The position numbers and the translations under genes were made by a program. 64,000 bases of DNA, taken from assembly GCF_004011835.1 (NCBI RefSeq), contig NZ_RKLN01000003.1:558001-622000 (forward strand). The letters run 5' to 3'. This document shows, one piece after another, positions 1 through 8,792 of this stretch. The notes under the pieces were generated by a model. The model had not been told where the DNA came from. It was given only the letters and a program-made list of their open reading frames with translations, and did not search any database. Every line of letters begins with the position of its first letter. Position 1 is the first letter of the stretch. The DNA comes from Rhodococcus spongiicola. GTDB lineage: Bacteria > Actinomycetota > Actinomycetes > Mycobacteriales > Mycobacteriaceae.

Positions 1-232
1 TTCCGAACCTGGCTGCGTGCTTGCGGGCGCGTCGGCGCTTGCGGAGCATGCGTTCGCGAGGGTCGGTCCAACGGCGCATCGTGTCGGCGACGGTACCGCC
101 GACATCGCGAAAAACCGACTGCGCGGTATCCAGCGCCGACGCCGCACTCGCGGCGAACCCGGTCCCGTCCCCGAAGACGGAGCCGGTCGGCCGGGAATTC
201 TTCCCGGGCCGACCGCCTCTCGTGCCACTCAT
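1..232 (-). CDS. pspM: PspM-like envelope-stress membrane protein (partial, runs off left edge)
   Basis: Only the N-terminal 77 codons are inside the window; the gene continues past the left edge. The start is the ATG at 232, preceded by a GGAGAC ribosome binding site, 46 nt after the pspA stop on the same strand. The visible part is a short Gly/Arg-rich head, a stretch containing FRDVGGTVADTMRRW, then a basic RKRRRARK patch, as expected just before a membrane segment. Position after clgR-pspA matches M. tuberculosis Rv2743c (PspM), a partner of PspA in that stress operon. The assignment rests mainly on synteny, because the membrane region is not visible. Confidence 0.7.
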   Translation of the reverse strand, partial: MSGTRGGRPGKNSRPTGSVFGDGTGFAASAASALDTAQSVFRDVGGTVADTMRRWTDPRERMLRKRRRARKHAARFG

Positions 233-278
233 CGAACCGTCTCCGTGTTCGCCGGACCTTGCCTACTGTGCGCCTTAC

Positions 279-1100
279 CTACTGCGCGGATGTCTCGCCG
301 TTGGACGACGTCGGCTGCTGTGGAGCTGCAGCAGGCTTGGCGGGGGCAGCCGCGCTGTCCCCGGACGGCAGGGCGTCGCCCTTCATCGAGGCGCGGATCT
401 GTTCGAGGCGGCTGTGACCGGCCATCTGAACGCTCGCCTGCTGGACCTCCATCATGCGGCCCTGCACAGAGTTGCCCGCCAGCTCCGCAGCACCGAGTGC
501 GGTGGCATAGCGCTGCTCGATCTTCTCTCGGACCGCGTCGAGGCTGGGTGTGTTGCCCGGCGCGGCAAGCGTTGTGTCCATCGAACGCAGCGAATCGGAG
601 ACACGCTCCTGCATCTTCGCCTGCTCGAGCTGGCTCAGCAGCTTCGTGCGCTCGGCAACCTTTGCCTGCAGCGTCATGGCGTTCTGCTCGACGGCCTTCT
701 TGGCCTGCGCGGCAGCCTGCAGCGCCTGATCGTGCAGCACCTTCAGGTCCTCCACGGACTGCTCGGCCGTGACCAGCTGAGCCGCGAACGCCTCAGCAGC
801 ATTGGTGTACTGGGTCGCCTTCTCCGTGTCGCCGGCCGTAGCGGCCTGGTCTGCGAGCGTGACCGCCTGGCGGGCGTTGGCGTTGAGCTTCTCGACCTCG
901 TCGAGCTGGCGACTCAGCTTCATCTCGAGCTGACGCTGGTTGCCAATGACCGACGCGGCCTGCTGGGACAGGGCCTGGTGCTGACGCTGGGCTTCCTCGA
1001 TCGCCTGCTGAATCTGAACCTTGGGGTCGGCCTTCTCATCGATCTTGGAATTGAAGAGCGCCATCAGGTACTTCCATCCCTTGACGAAAGGATTAGCCAT
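279..1100 (-). CDS. pspA: Phage shock protein A (PspA/Vipp1-type membrane-stress protein)
   Basis: 273 aa starting [12 protein letters not shown]. The product is almost wholly helical and rich in Gln, Ala and Glu across residues 20-225, the long coiled coil of the PspA/IM30 family, followed by a Pro/Ala-rich disordered tail of about 35 residues ([13 protein letters not shown]). Family members bind stressed inner-membrane lipid and oligomerise to preserve membrane integrity. The gene lies between clgR and pspM on the same strand, so it should be induced through the SigE-type promoter upstream of clgR. A 207-nt gap separates it from clgR and contains a perfect 10-bp dyad. Confidence 0.92.
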   Translation of the reverse strand: MANPFVKGWKYLMALFNSKIDEKADPKVQIQQAIEEAQRQHQALSQQAASVIGNQRQLEMKLSRQLDEVEKLNANARQAVTLADQAATAGDTEKATQYTNAAEAFAAQLVTAEQSVEDLKVLHDQALQAAAQAKKAVEQNAMTLQAKVAERTKLLSQLEQAKMQERVSDSLRSMDTTLAAPGNTPSLDAVREKIEQRYATALGAAELAGNSVQGRMMEVQQASVQMAGHSRLEQIRASMKGDALPSGDSAAAPAKPAAAPQQPTSSNGETSAQ

Positions 1101-1145
1101 TGGGTGATCCTGCCTCCATCTGCTGAGCCGCGCGTCGCGCGACCA

Positions 1146-1166
1146 GATGCGCGACCGTCGCGCATC
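1146..1166. promoter_or_regulatory. Perfect 10-bp inverted repeat between clgR and pspA
   Basis: GATGCGCGAC and GTCGCGCATC flank a single C, giving a 21-bp perfect dyad. It sits 46 bp upstream of the pspA start and about 140 bp after the clgR stop. It could be an operator for an extra pspA promoter (the GCG..CGC core resembles ClgR-type boxes) or an RNA hairpin that sets the clgR:pspA ratio. The dyad is directly visible; its function is inference. Confidence 0.5.
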
Positions 1167-1307
1167 GAACTCGGTTCTGTCCCTACTTACTCATCCGTTC
1201 ACGGTTGCCTCAGCTTGGACACCGCTTCGACGCCCCGTGATCTTCACTTCGAATCTATCTGCTTATGCGGACCGGCGACACCAGCCGGGGTGGAACACCG
1301 ACATCGC

Positions 1308-1676
1308 CTACGCCGCGGCGAGCGCCTGTGTCGAAGGCGCCGGGATGACGACCCTGGTCTCCTGCGCGATACGCCCGCTGACTGCGGCATCCGTGGTGAC
1401 GTTCTTCCGCTCCTTGCCACGCTCGCCGATGGCCGGAGCCGCGCCGACAGCCATCGTCTCGCTCACATCGACCAGCACCTCGGACAGCGGGACGTCGAGC
1501 GCCTCGCAGATCGCCGCCAGCAACTCGCTCGATGCTTCTTTGCGCCCCCGCTCGATCTCGGATAGGTAGCCCAGGCTCACCCGCGCACTGTTCGACACCT
1601 CACGCAGGGTTCGGCTCTGCGAAACGCGTGTGCGCCGAAGACTGTCACCGATTGCCTCACGCAATAGCAGCGCCAT
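1308..1676 (-). CDS. clgR: ClgR, XRE-family transcriptional activator of protease and stress genes
   Basis: 122 aa. The ATG at 1676 was chosen because GAGGAGG lies just upstream and the protein then starts [14 protein letters not shown] as in ClgR; a longer upstream frame overlaps the promoter. A Cro/cI helix-turn-helix spans about residues 20-50 ([20 protein letters not shown]). In corynebacteria and mycobacteria ClgR activates clpP/clpC and its own operon and is itself degraded by Clp. The C-terminus ends in Ala-Ala-Ala, consistent with Clp recognition. It is the first gene of clgR-pspA-pspM, 71 nt downstream of cinA on the same strand. Confidence 0.9.
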   Translation of the reverse strand: MALLLREAIGDSLRRTRVSQSRTLREVSNSARVSLGYLSEIERGRKEASSELLAAICEALDVPLSEVLVDVSETMAVGAAPAIGERGKERKNVTTDAAVSGRIAQETRVVIPAPSTQALAAA

Positions 1677-1714
1677 CTCGCTCCTCCTCTGTCCGATACC
1701 CCGCTTGTGTTTCA

Positions 1715-1742
1715 AACGCATGAGCGCAAGTGATTGGTTCCC
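1715..1742 (-). promoter_or_regulatory. SigE-type (ECF) promoter of clgR-pspA-pspM
   Basis: Read on the minus strand, GGGAAC (1742-1737) is followed after exactly 18 nt by CGTT (1718-1715). This matches the mycobacterial SigE consensus GGAAC-N18/19-CGTT. The predicted transcript start is about 30 nt before the clgR ATG. The spacer holds GCGCTCATGCG, an imperfect dyad that could be the ClgR autoregulatory box. M. tuberculosis clgR is also SigE-driven, so motif and context agree. Confidence 0.7.
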
Positions 1743-1747
1743 AAACT

Positions 1748-2236
1748 CTATCGCGCCAAACGTTCGAGCAAACCGGACACCGCCGCGTGGACACAAGCGA
1801 GTCGCACTTCCCACCGATCTCCGCTGATGTCGAGCTCCGAGACCTCGGTTCCACCCGGTCCCGAGACCCCCAGGAAGACGGTGCCGGGCGAGTGCTCGTC
1901 CTGCGGGTCAGGGCCGGCCACGCCCGTGACACCGACACCCCAATCCGCTGAGCAACGCCGCGCCGCGCCCTCCGCAAGCTGCGCCGCAGTTCGAGGAGCG
2001 ACCGGCCCATCCTCCGCCAGCACCTCGGCATCGACACCGGCAAGCGTGCTCTTGAGGTCGGTGGCGTAGACGACGAGCCCGCCACGCAACACGTTGCTCG
2101 CCCCGGGGACACCGGCCAGAGTCGCGGCGAGCAGGCCCGCCGTCACGGACTCCGCCGTCGCAATCGTCTCGCCGCGACGAATCAGGGCTTCGACGAGTTC
2201 ACGGACGGGCACCGCCACCGTCAGCGGATCGGTCAT
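1748..2236 (-). CDS. cinA: CinA C-terminal-type nicotinamide-nucleotide amidohydrolase (PncC-like)
   Basis: 162 aa, the length of a stand-alone CinA C-terminal domain. The family hydrolyses nicotinamide mononucleotide to nicotinate mononucleotide in pyridine-nucleotide salvage. Visible features are [21 protein letters not shown] (residues about 25-45), VYATDLK and [11 protein letters not shown]. The start ATG overlaps the pgsA stop as ATGA, so the two genes are translationally coupled. The long N-terminal molybdopterin-binding-like half of full CinA is absent. The family is clear; the exact substrate is inferred. Confidence 0.85.
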   Translation of the reverse strand: MTDPLTVAVPVRELVEALIRRGETIATAESVTAGLLAATLAGVPGASNVLRGGLVVYATDLKSTLAGVDAEVLAEDGPVAPRTAAQLAEGAARRCSADWGVGVTGVAGPDPQDEHSPGTVFLGVSGPGGTEVSELDISGDRWEVRLACVHAAVSGLLERLAR

Positions 2237-2925
2237 GCGTCCGTGTTTCCGGCGCTCGTGTTTCCGGCGCCCGCGTTTCCGGCGCCCGTGTGTCCGACGC
2301 CCGTGTGTCCGACACCGGCCCGCAGCCGTATTGCCTGAATCAGATAGTCGAGCCCGGTCGCGACCGTCAGGATGACCGCCAGCCCCATCAGCGTCGCGCT
2401 GACCGGTGCGAATCCATCCGGCAGCGGAATCAGATACAGCCCGATGGCGAGTGTCTGGACGAGAGTCTTGAGCTTGCCTCCGCGGCCCGCGGGGATCACA
2501 CCGTGCCGCAGGACCGCGAAGCGCACCAACGTGATACCGAGTTCGCGCGCCGCGATGACGCCGGTCACCCACCACGACAGGTCCCCGAGGATCGACAGGC
2601 CAACCAACGCGGCGCCGATGAGCGCCTTGTCAGCGATCGGGTCAGCCATCTTCCCGAAGTCGGTGACCAGACCATGTTTCCGGGCCAGCTGCCCATCGAT
2701 GCGATCGGTGATCGCGGCCAGCGCGAAAATCGACGCGGCCGTGATCCGCCAAAAGGTCGAATGACCTCCATCCGCGAACAGCGCGACGAGGAACACCGGC
2801 ACCAGCACGATGCGCAGAACCGTCAGGACGTTCGCGATGTTGAGCAGGGGAACCGGGGTGTGTGCCGGCACGCCGTCGGCGGGAAGAGCGTCGGCGGCGG
2901 CCACTTCGCGGCGCGGCGTGTTCAT
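2233..2925 (-). CDS. pgsA: CDP-diacylglycerol--glycerol-3-phosphate 3-phosphatidyltransferase
   Basis: 230 aa integral membrane enzyme making phosphatidylglycerol phosphate. The CDP-alcohol phosphatidyltransferase signature D-x2-DG-x2-AR-x8-G-x3-D-x3-D is complete (D74, D77, G78, A81, R82, G91, D95, D99). Several hydrophobic segments flank it. The last ~27 residues are an unusual repeat of GVGHT/GAGNT-like pentapeptides encoded by 15-bp tandem repeats. It is the homologue of M. tuberculosis PgsA3 (Rv2746c), in the same place next to clgR and argA, and it overlaps cinA by ATGA. Confidence 0.92.
   Translation of the reverse strand: MNTPRREVAAADALPADGVPAHTPVPLLNIANVLTVLRIVLVPVFLVALFADGGHSTFWRITAASIFALAAITDRIDGQLARKHGLVTDFGKMADPIADKALIGAALVGLSILGDLSWWVTGVIAARELGITLVRFAVLRHGVIPAGRGGKLKTLVQTLAIGLYLIPLPDGFAPVSATLMGLAVILTVATGLDYLIQAIRLRAGVGHTGVGHTGAGNAGAGNTSAGNTDA
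2242..2316 (-). repeat. Five 15-bp tandem repeats encoding the PgsA C-terminal pentapeptides
   Basis: Five back-to-back copies at 2242, 2257, 2272, 2287 and 2302 of a unit close to CGTGTTTCCGGCGCC on the plus strand. The first three share TTTCCGGCG and the last two share TGTCCGAC. Because the unit is 15 bp the frame is kept, giving the GVGHT/GAGNT tail of PgsA. This looks like replication slippage in a dispensable C-terminus. Confidence 0.9.
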
Positions 2926-3045
2926 GACAGAACCGATCCGGCGGTTCGCCCGGGCACGCCAGCGGACGAGAAGCGGTCGCGGGCGTCGGATCGGGGCGGC
3001 ACGCTACTCACAATATCGGTTCCGTCGGTGACTACTGTGCACCAC

Positions 3046-3582
3046 ATGACTTCTGGGACTCCGGTAGCTGGAACGGACGAGGCCGAAGGACTGAAAGTGC
3101 GACGTGCGCGCACCTCGGATGTGCCGGAGATCAAAAGGCTCATCGACATCTACGCAGGACGGATCCTGCTCGAGAAGAACCTCGTAACGCTGTACGAGTC
3201 TGTGCAGGAGTTCTGGGTGGTCGAACTGGCCGACACCGTCGTCGGTTGCGGTGCGATGCACGTGCTGTGGTCCGACCTGGGCGAGGTGCGCACCATAGCT
3301 GTCGACCCCCGGGTGAAGGGCAGGGGTGCAGGCCACCTCATCGTCGCGAAACTGATCGAGGTGGCTCGCGAACTCGACCTCGAACGGCTATTCGTGCTCA
3401 CCTTCGAGGTCGAGTTCTTCGCGAAACACGGCTTCGCCGAGATCGACGGCACGCCAGTGACCGCAGAGGTTTATGCGGAGATGTGCCGTTCCTACGACAC
3501 CGGCGTAGCGGAGTTCTTGGACCTGAGCTACGTCAAACCCAATACGCTGGGTAATACCCGCATGCTGCTGACACTCCGATGA
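3046..3582 (+). CDS. argA: Amino-acid N-acetyltransferase (ArgA-type GNAT)
   Basis: 178 aa from ATG 3046; an in-frame GTG three codons earlier is possible. This is a single GNAT domain with the acetyl-CoA loop VDPRVKGRGAGHLIV near the middle, preceded by the beta strand GEVRTIAV. Neighbours pgsA and ftsK match M. tuberculosis Rv2747, a short glutamate N-acetyltransferase that starts arginine synthesis. The frame stays open far upstream, but that part is antisense to pgsA and is not coding. The GNAT call is certain; substrate comes from synteny and similarity. Confidence 0.85.
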   Translation: MTSGTPVAGTDEAEGLKVRRARTSDVPEIKRLIDIYAGRILLEKNLVTLYESVQEFWVVELADTVVGCGAMHVLWSDLGEVRTIAVDPRVKGRGAGHLIVAKLIEVARELDLERLFVLTFEVEFFAKHGFAEIDGTPVTAEVYAEMCRSYDTGVAEFLDLSYVKPNTLGNTRMLLTLR

Positions 3583-3621
3583 CTTCCACACCGGTGGCTT
3601 CATACCGGGGATCGAGGAATC

Positions 3622-3906
3622 ATGTCGCTGTTCTTCGTCCAGTACACGTACGCCCCCGACAAGTCCGCGCAGCGCGACGACCACCGGACCGATCACCGGG
3701 CTTGGCTCTCTGATCTGGAACGCCGCGGCACCTTGCACTCCTACGGGCCGTTTGCCGACGGCAGCGGTGCGCTGATGGTGGCCGAGGCGTCGAACCTCGA
3801 CGAGCTTCGTTCCTTCTTCGACCAGGATCCATTCGCAAGGGCCAACTTGCTGGAACAAGTGACCATTCGCGAATGGATCCCGGTCTTCGGAGCCTTCGCC
3901 AGGTAG
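3622..3906 (+). CDS. YciI family protein
   Basis: 94 aa starting MSLFFVQYTYAPDK, a small alpha/beta dimeric-ferredoxin-like protein. YciI features are the N-terminal beta strand, the conserved His in DDHRTDHRAWL, the central YGPFADGSGALMV, and the DPFARANL motif. The biochemical role of the family is mostly unknown; some members act as dehalogenase-like or muconolactone-like enzymes. It lies 39 nt after argA on the same strand and could be cotranscribed. Confidence 0.85.
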   Translation: MSLFFVQYTYAPDKSAQRDDHRTDHRAWLSDLERRGTLHSYGPFADGSGALMVAEASNLDELRSFFDQDPFARANLLEQVTIREWIPVFGAFAR

Positions 3907-3936
3907 CAGACGGGCAGCCGGCCCTGCCTCGCTGAC

Positions 3937-4965
3937 CTACTTCTGCCGCTGCGCGTCCTTCTGGGCGTCGAGGTCGGAGCCGTCCTGGCCGGCGGGACCG
4001 TTCCGGGTCTTGATCAGGCTTGCAACCGCCGTCACCACCAGAACGCCGATGATCACACTCAACGACACGGCTGTCGAGATCTCGGGCACGACAACGTGCT
4101 GGCCGTCGTTGATGAACGGCAGGGTGTTCTCGTGCAGGGCGTGCAGAACCAGCTTGACGCCGATGAAGGCCAGGATGATCGACAGGCCGTACGAGAGGTA
4201 CACCAGGCGCTCGAGCAGGCCTCCGATCAGGAAGAACAACTGCCGCAGACCCATCAATGCGAACGCGTTGGCCGTGAACACCAGGTACGGCTCCTGGGTC
4301 AGGCCGTAGATCGCGGGGATCGAGTCCAGCGCAAACAGCACGTCGGTGAAGCCGATGACGACGAGCGCAACGAGCAACGGCGTCACCATGCGCTTGCCGT
4401 CGACCTTGGTGATCAGCTTGTCGCCGTCGTACTCCTCGGATGTCGGAAGGAACCGCTTTACCAGCCGAACGATCTTGTTCTCGCGTTCCTGCTCGGCCTC
4501 CGGGCTGTGGCCGGCGTCCTTGATCAGCATTGCTGCGGTGTAGATCAGGAACGCGCCGAACAGGTAGAACACCCAGCTGTATGCGTTGATCGCGGCCGCG
4601 CCGACCGCGATGAACGCACCGCGCATGACGAGCGCCATCACGATGCCGATCAGCAGGACCTTCTGCTGATACTCGCGCGGCACCGCGAACGTCGACATGA
4701 TGATCACGAAGACGAACAGGTTGTCGACCGACAGCGCCTTTTCCGTCACGTACCCCGCGAAGTACTCGCCGCCGAACGTGGTCCCCCAGACCGCGATCAC
4801 GAAGATGCCGAAAGCGATCGCCAGGGCGATGTACACCGCCGACCAGAACGCCGACTCACGGAATGTCGGGGCGTGCGGAGTGCGCACGTGGGCGAAGAAG
4901 TCGAAGACGAACAGTCCGAGAATCACCAAGCACGTGATGATCCAGACAAGCGGGGAGACAGCCAT
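3937..4965 (-). CDS. TerC-family membrane protein, probable manganese exporter
   Basis: 342 aa from ATG 4965, with GGAGGT nine bases upstream; a longer frame would run into the riboswitch and is rejected. About nine hydrophobic segments are visible, with conserved acidic residues inside them (FDFFAHVRTPH, LSVDNLFVF, FALDSIPAI), the metal-transport signature of TerC/Alx/MeeF. The C-terminal tail is charged (DGSDLDAQKDAQRQK). Members export Mn(II), in part to metallate secreted proteins. The Mn-type riboswitch directly upstream strongly supports that role over tellurite resistance. Confidence 0.9.
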   Translation of the reverse strand: MAVSPLVWIITCLVILGLFVFDFFAHVRTPHAPTFRESAFWSAVYIALAIAFGIFVIAVWGTTFGGEYFAGYVTEKALSVDNLFVFVIIMSTFAVPREYQQKVLLIGIVMALVMRGAFIAVGAAAINAYSWVFYLFGAFLIYTAAMLIKDAGHSPEAEQERENKIVRLVKRFLPTSEEYDGDKLITKVDGKRMVTPLLVALVVIGFTDVLFALDSIPAIYGLTQEPYLVFTANAFALMGLRQLFFLIGGLLERLVYLSYGLSIILAFIGVKLVLHALHENTLPFINDGQHVVVPEISTAVSLSVIIGVLVVTAVASLIKTRNGPAGQDGSDLDAQKDAQRQK

Positions 4966-4973
4966 CGATATTT

Positions 4974-5118
4974 GACCTCCGGTAGGTACGCCACCACCGG
5001 AGGTCTCTCCCACCTACCCGCTTCACCACGAGCGGATCGGTCGACAGAACCGGAGCAGCAACGGTGCCGCTCGTGTTGACGAGCCTGTCGCGGGGACGGG
5101 GATACTCCCCTCCAAAGT
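4974..5118 (-). promoter_or_regulatory. yybP-ykoY (Mn2+) riboswitch with ribosome-binding-site sequestering switch, terC leader
   Basis: The minus-strand leader carries the class landmarks: GGAGGGGAGTATC at the 5' side (5114-5101), CGTCAACACGAG in the middle and GAGAGACCTCC at the 3' side (5009-4999). GGAGG can pair with CCTCC to close helix P1. The same 3' strand, GACCTCCGGT (5005-4996), is perfectly complementary over 10 nt to ACCGGAGGTC (4983-4974), which contains the terC ribosome binding site. The two pairings exclude each other. Mn binding that stabilises P1 should free the site and turn translation on. Confidence 0.8.
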
Positions 5119-5145
5119 GCCCCTTATTCAACCACAGAGGCACTT
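5115..5145 (-). terminator. Possible ftsK 3' hairpin
   Basis: AAGTGCC and GGCACTT form a 7-bp stem around a 17-nt loop, about 29 nt after the ftsK stop. No U-tract follows. Its distal arm touches the first bases of the terC riboswitch, so it may separate ftsK transcription from the switch. Weak evidence. Confidence 0.3.
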
Positions 5146-5173
5146 CCTGGGCCGAACGACCGTGACGAATCGC

Positions 5174-7960
5174 TCAGTCGACGCTCTCGGCCAGGTTGGG
5201 GCCACCACCGCGGATGGACCACAGCAGACCGTCCAGTTCGTCGGGCTTGATGAGCACCTCCCGAGCCTTCGAGCCTTCGCTCGGCCCGACGATTTCACGG
5301 GTCTCCATCAGATCCATCAGCCGACCTGCCTTGGCGAAACCGACGCGCAGCTTGCGCTGCAGCATCGACGTCGATCCGAACTGGCTCGATACGACCAGTT
5401 CGACGGCCTGGAGGAACACATCCATGTCGTCGCCTATGTCGGGGTCGACGTTCTTCTTCTCGCCCGCTTTGGCTGACGTGACGCCCTCGGTGTACTCGGG
5501 CTCGGCCTGGTTCTTGGTGAAGTCGACAACCGCGGCGATCTCTTCGTCGCTGATGAACGCACCCTGCATCCGGATCGGCTTGCCCGCACCCATCGGCAGG
5601 AACAACCCGTCACCCATGCCGATGAGTTTCTCGGCACCGGGCTGATCGAGGATGACCCGGGAGTCGGTGAGCGACGACGTCGCGAACGCCAGCCGCGACG
5701 GCACATTGGTCTTGATCAGACCAGTCACGACATCGACGGACGGTCGCTGCGTCGCGAGCACGAGATGGATGCCGGCAGCACGGGCCTTCTGTGTGATCCG
5801 GACGATCGCCTCCTCGACATCCCGAGGCGCCGTCATCATCAGGTCGGCGAGTTCGTCCACGATCGCAAGGATGTACGGGTACGGCCGGTACACGCGCTCG
5901 CTGCCCAACGGCGCGGTGATCTCTCCGGACTTCACCCTGGTGTTGAAGTCGTCGATGTGCCGGACCCGGCTCGCCTGCATGTCCTGGTAACGCTGCTCCA
6001 TCTCCTCGACGAGCCACGCCAGTGCCGCCGCCGCCTTCTTGGGCTGGGTGATGATCGGCGTGATCAGGTGTGGAATGCCCTCGTAGGGGGTGAGCTCGAC
6101 CATCTTGGGGTCGATGAGGATCATCCGGACCTCGTCCGGGGTCGCGCGGGTAAGCAGCGACACGAGCATGGAGTTCACGAAGCTCGACTTGCCGGATCCG
6201 GTAGAGCCCGCGACCAGCAGGTGCGGCATCTTCGCAAGGTTGGCGCTCACGAAATCGCCTTCGATGTCCTTGCCGAGACCGATCACGAGCGGATGGTGGT
6301 CCTTGCGGGTGGGTGGCGCGGCGAGCACGTCGGACAGGCGCACCATCTCACGGTCCGAGTTGGGCACCTCGATGCCCACGGCCGACTTGCCCGGGATCGG
6401 TGCCAACAGTCGCACGTTGTCGGTGGCGACCGCATAGGCGATATTGCGGGTGAGGGCGGTGATCTTCTCCACCTTTACGCCGGGGCCGAGTTCCACCTCG
6501 TACCGCGTGACCGTGGGACCGCGGGTGTACCCGGTCACAGCCGCGTCGATCTTGAACTGCTCGAGGACCTCGGTGATCGCCTCGATCATCGAATCGTTGG
6601 CCTTGCTGCCCAGCTTCGGCGGGTCGCCCTCGAGCAGCAGCGACATCGGCGGCAGCACGTAGTCGCCCTCGACGATCCGGTCCGGGACGAAGACATCCTC
6701 CTCCGGTGTGGGGGCGGTTTCCTGCTCCGGAGTGGGCGGTGGGGTGCTGCGAGCGCGCGATCCGGGCCGGACAGATGCGGCGGACCCGGGCCGCCCCGAC
6801 TCGGGCTCGGAGTCGGACTCAGATGCAGACTCCGATTCCGGTGGGACCGGCACACCGTCGAGATCACCCGGATCCCACAACCCGAGCACCTCGGTCGCGG
6901 CGCCCTCGTGGACCTCGTCGGTGGGATAGTTCTCCTCCGGGGTGCCACGATGGCGGCGCGGTGTGCGGCGGGACAGCCGTGCCGTCTCGACACCCTCGAC
7001 CGGGTAGCCGTCCACGTCGAACAGGCTCGGATCGTCCTCGTCCGGACCGTGGCCGTAGCCATCCCGGAAGTCGGGGTCGGAGTCGTGGCCGTACTCGTCG
7101 TAGTCGTCGCCGCGGTACGAGGCACCGAACCAGGACCGCAACCGTTCCGGGACCTCGCGCACCGTGGTCTTGGTCAGCAGTAGGACACCGAAGAACATCG
7201 CCATCAGCAAAAGGGGTACCGACAACCATTCGGTGACGCCCCTCGTGAGCGGGCCGGCAACGAGGTAGCCGACCACCCCGGCACCCTCCGGCCAACCGGT
7301 CGACGATGTCGGCGAGCCTGACGCGAGGTGCCACAGCCCGACGGCCGGCAACCCAACGAGCAGCGAGCCCCAGATCAAGCCGACCCGGTCGTCGGGCTTC
7401 GGTGCGGTCCGCATCAGTACGACTGCGATGACGACTCCGACGATCGGTAGGACCGCAGCAACCGCGCCGACGACTGCGCGCACGCAGGTTTCGATCCATT
7501 GCCCCACCGGGCCGCCGGCTGAGAACCACATCCCTCCCGCGATAACGACGCTGACCGCGATCAGCCCCAGCGCGATCCCGTCTCGGCGGTGGCCGTGCGC
7601 GACATCGGTGGCCTTGCCGATCGTCCGGGCGGTCGCGCCCAGTCCCCTGGTGGCCATGGACCAACCGGCGCCGATACGACGGCCCACCGAGGCGAACGCA
7701 TTGGTTCCTCGATGCGTCTTCCTGCTCGGTCTGCGACGGACCGAACCCGCACGCGAGGCGGCGGGTTTACGCCTGGCCGAACCGCGAGCCGTGGAGGACC
7801 TGCGCGACGCGGAGGTTCGCGCCGCGGCCGCGGAACCGCTGCGGCTCGCGGCGCGAGATGTGCGAGACGATGCGCCGCGCGCAGCAGAGGCTGAGCGCGC
7901 TCGGGTCCGCGACGTGGAAGCCTTCGAACTCGATCCACGGGCGCTTGTCTTCCCTGCCAT
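5174..7960 (-). CDS. ftsK: FtsK/SpoIIIE DNA translocase
   Basis: 928 aa from ATG 7960. The first ~110 residues are a basic Ser/Ala/Arg-rich low-complexity region, followed by four or five membrane segments (about 128-265) and an acidic, Pro-rich linker (about 285-440). The motor has Walker [10 protein letters not shown] at about 585-593 and Walker [16 protein letters not shown]-terminal winged-helix gamma domain ([19 protein letters not shown]) reads polar DNA motifs. The protein pumps chromosome termini through the closing septum. Placement next to the psp/pgsA/argA block matches M. tuberculosis Rv2748c. The SESDSEPES linker stretch is slippage-prone low complexity. Confidence 0.95.
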   Translation of the reverse strand: MAGKTSARGSSSKASTSRTRARSASAARGASSRTSRAASRSGSAAAARTSASRRSSTARGSARRKPAASRAGSVRRRPSRKTHRGTNAFASVGRRIGAGWSMATRGLGATARTIGKATDVAHGHRRDGIALGLIAVSVVIAGGMWFSAGGPVGQWIETCVRAVVGAVAAVLPIVGVVIAVVLMRTAPKPDDRVGLIWGSLLVGLPAVGLWHLASGSPTSSTGWPEGAGVVGYLVAGPLTRGVTEWLSVPLLLMAMFFGVLLLTKTTVREVPERLRSWFGASYRGDDYDEYGHDSDPDFRDGYGHGPDEDDPSLFDVDGYPVEGVETARLSRRTPRRHRGTPEENYPTDEVHEGAATEVLGLWDPGDLDGVPVPPESESASESDSEPESGRPGSAASVRPGSRARSTPPPTPEQETAPTPEEDVFVPDRIVEGDYVLPPMSLLLEGDPPKLGSKANDSMIEAITEVLEQFKIDAAVTGYTRGPTVTRYEVELGPGVKVEKITALTRNIAYAVATDNVRLLAPIPGKSAVGIEVPNSDREMVRLSDVLAAPPTRKDHHPLVIGLGKDIEGDFVSANLAKMPHLLVAGSTGSGKSSFVNSMLVSLLTRATPDEVRMILIDPKMVELTPYEGIPHLITPIITQPKKAAAALAWLVEEMEQRYQDMQASRVRHIDDFNTRVKSGEITAPLGSERVYRPYPYILAIVDELADLMMTAPRDVEEAIVRITQKARAAGIHLVLATQRPSVDVVTGLIKTNVPSRLAFATSSLTDSRVILDQPGAEKLIGMGDGLFLPMGAGKPIRMQGAFISDEEIAAVVDFTKNQAEPEYTEGVTSAKAGEKKNVDPDIGDDMDVFLQAVELVVSSQFGSTSMLQRKLRVGFAKAGRLMDLMETREIVGPSEGSKAREVLIKPDELDGLLWSIRGGGPNLAESVD

Positions 7961-8057
7961 ACAGGTCAGGTTAGACGCTACGACCCCATCCGGACCATCC
8001 ACAACACACGCCACACCCGTTCACGTGCTCTGACACGGCTGCGGCAACGGGAGACGG

Positions 8058-8681
8058 TCACACATTGCGGTCGAGTCCGGCGACCACCGCCACGTCCTCG
8101 GGCTTTCCTTCGAACTCCACCTGCGCCTGATCGCGTCCGAACGCATACATCAGCAGTTCGGCGGGCTCCCCGCGGAGCGTCACCGAGGTGGCACCGACGG
8201 ACCGCACCGTGGCACGCTTCCCGTCGGGTCGCTCGAGGACGACCGTCAGCGGGGACCGGCGGTAGCTGCGCCGGCCGATCCCGGTCGCGACGGCCCAGAG
8301 TTTGTCCTGCAACCGATCGGGCAACGCGCGCACCGACCAGTGCTTTTGGGCGCGCCGGACGTCCTCGTGGTGGACGAACATCTCGGCGAGATTGGCCTGC
8401 TCGTCGACCCACCGAAGCGGGGACCAGACCGGCGGACCCGACCGGACGTCGTCGAGTAAGGCGTTCCAGTCCCTCCTGGCGATGCCACGCTGGACCCGAT
8501 CGGCGTACCCGGACAGCGCCGACACCATGATCCCCGGGCTCGCGTCGAATCGACGCTCGCGAAGCACGATGTGGGCGGCGAGATCCCGCACGGTCCAGTC
8601 ACCGCAAAGCGTGGGCGCATCCGGTCCGATCATGCGCATCGTGTCGACCAGGGCATGGCGTTCATCGCGGGCAAAAGGCAC
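8058..8681 (-). CDS. TIGR03085-type DinB/mycothiol-dependent-like metal-binding protein
   Basis: 207 aa from GTG 8681, chosen because the family begins PFARDERHAL. The N-terminal half is a DinB-like four-helix bundle with metal-ligand candidates in WTVRDLAAHIVLRERR and AEMFVHHEDVRRA. The C-terminal half has the small domain seen in maleylpyruvate-isomerase-like proteins (VTLRGEPAELLMYAFGRDQA). Related proteins use mycothiol as thiol cofactor, which fits an actinobacterium. The substrate is unknown. It ends 97 nt upstream of ftsK on the same strand. Confidence 0.8.
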   Translation of the reverse strand: MPFARDERHALVDTMRMIGPDAPTLCGDWTVRDLAAHIVLRERRFDASPGIMVSALSGYADRVQRGIARRDWNALLDDVRSGPPVWSPLRWVDEQANLAEMFVHHEDVRRAQKHWSVRALPDRLQDKLWAVATGIGRRSYRRSPLTVVLERPDGKRATVRSVGATSVTLRGEPAELLMYAFGRDQAQVEFEGKPEDVAVVAGLDRNV

Positions 8682-8792
8682 ACCCAACCGTAGCCGGACC
8701 TCGACTCGAACGGGCGAGGGTCTTGCGACGAGTCGTACCGTAGGTATCGACCGGAGCAGGAATCGACCGGACTCTCGTGTGAGGAGCCACAA

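Noticed and set aside
2290-3045. N-terminal extension of the argA frame
   Set aside because: The upstream part is antisense to pgsA; similarity to GNAT proteins begins only after the ATG at 3046.
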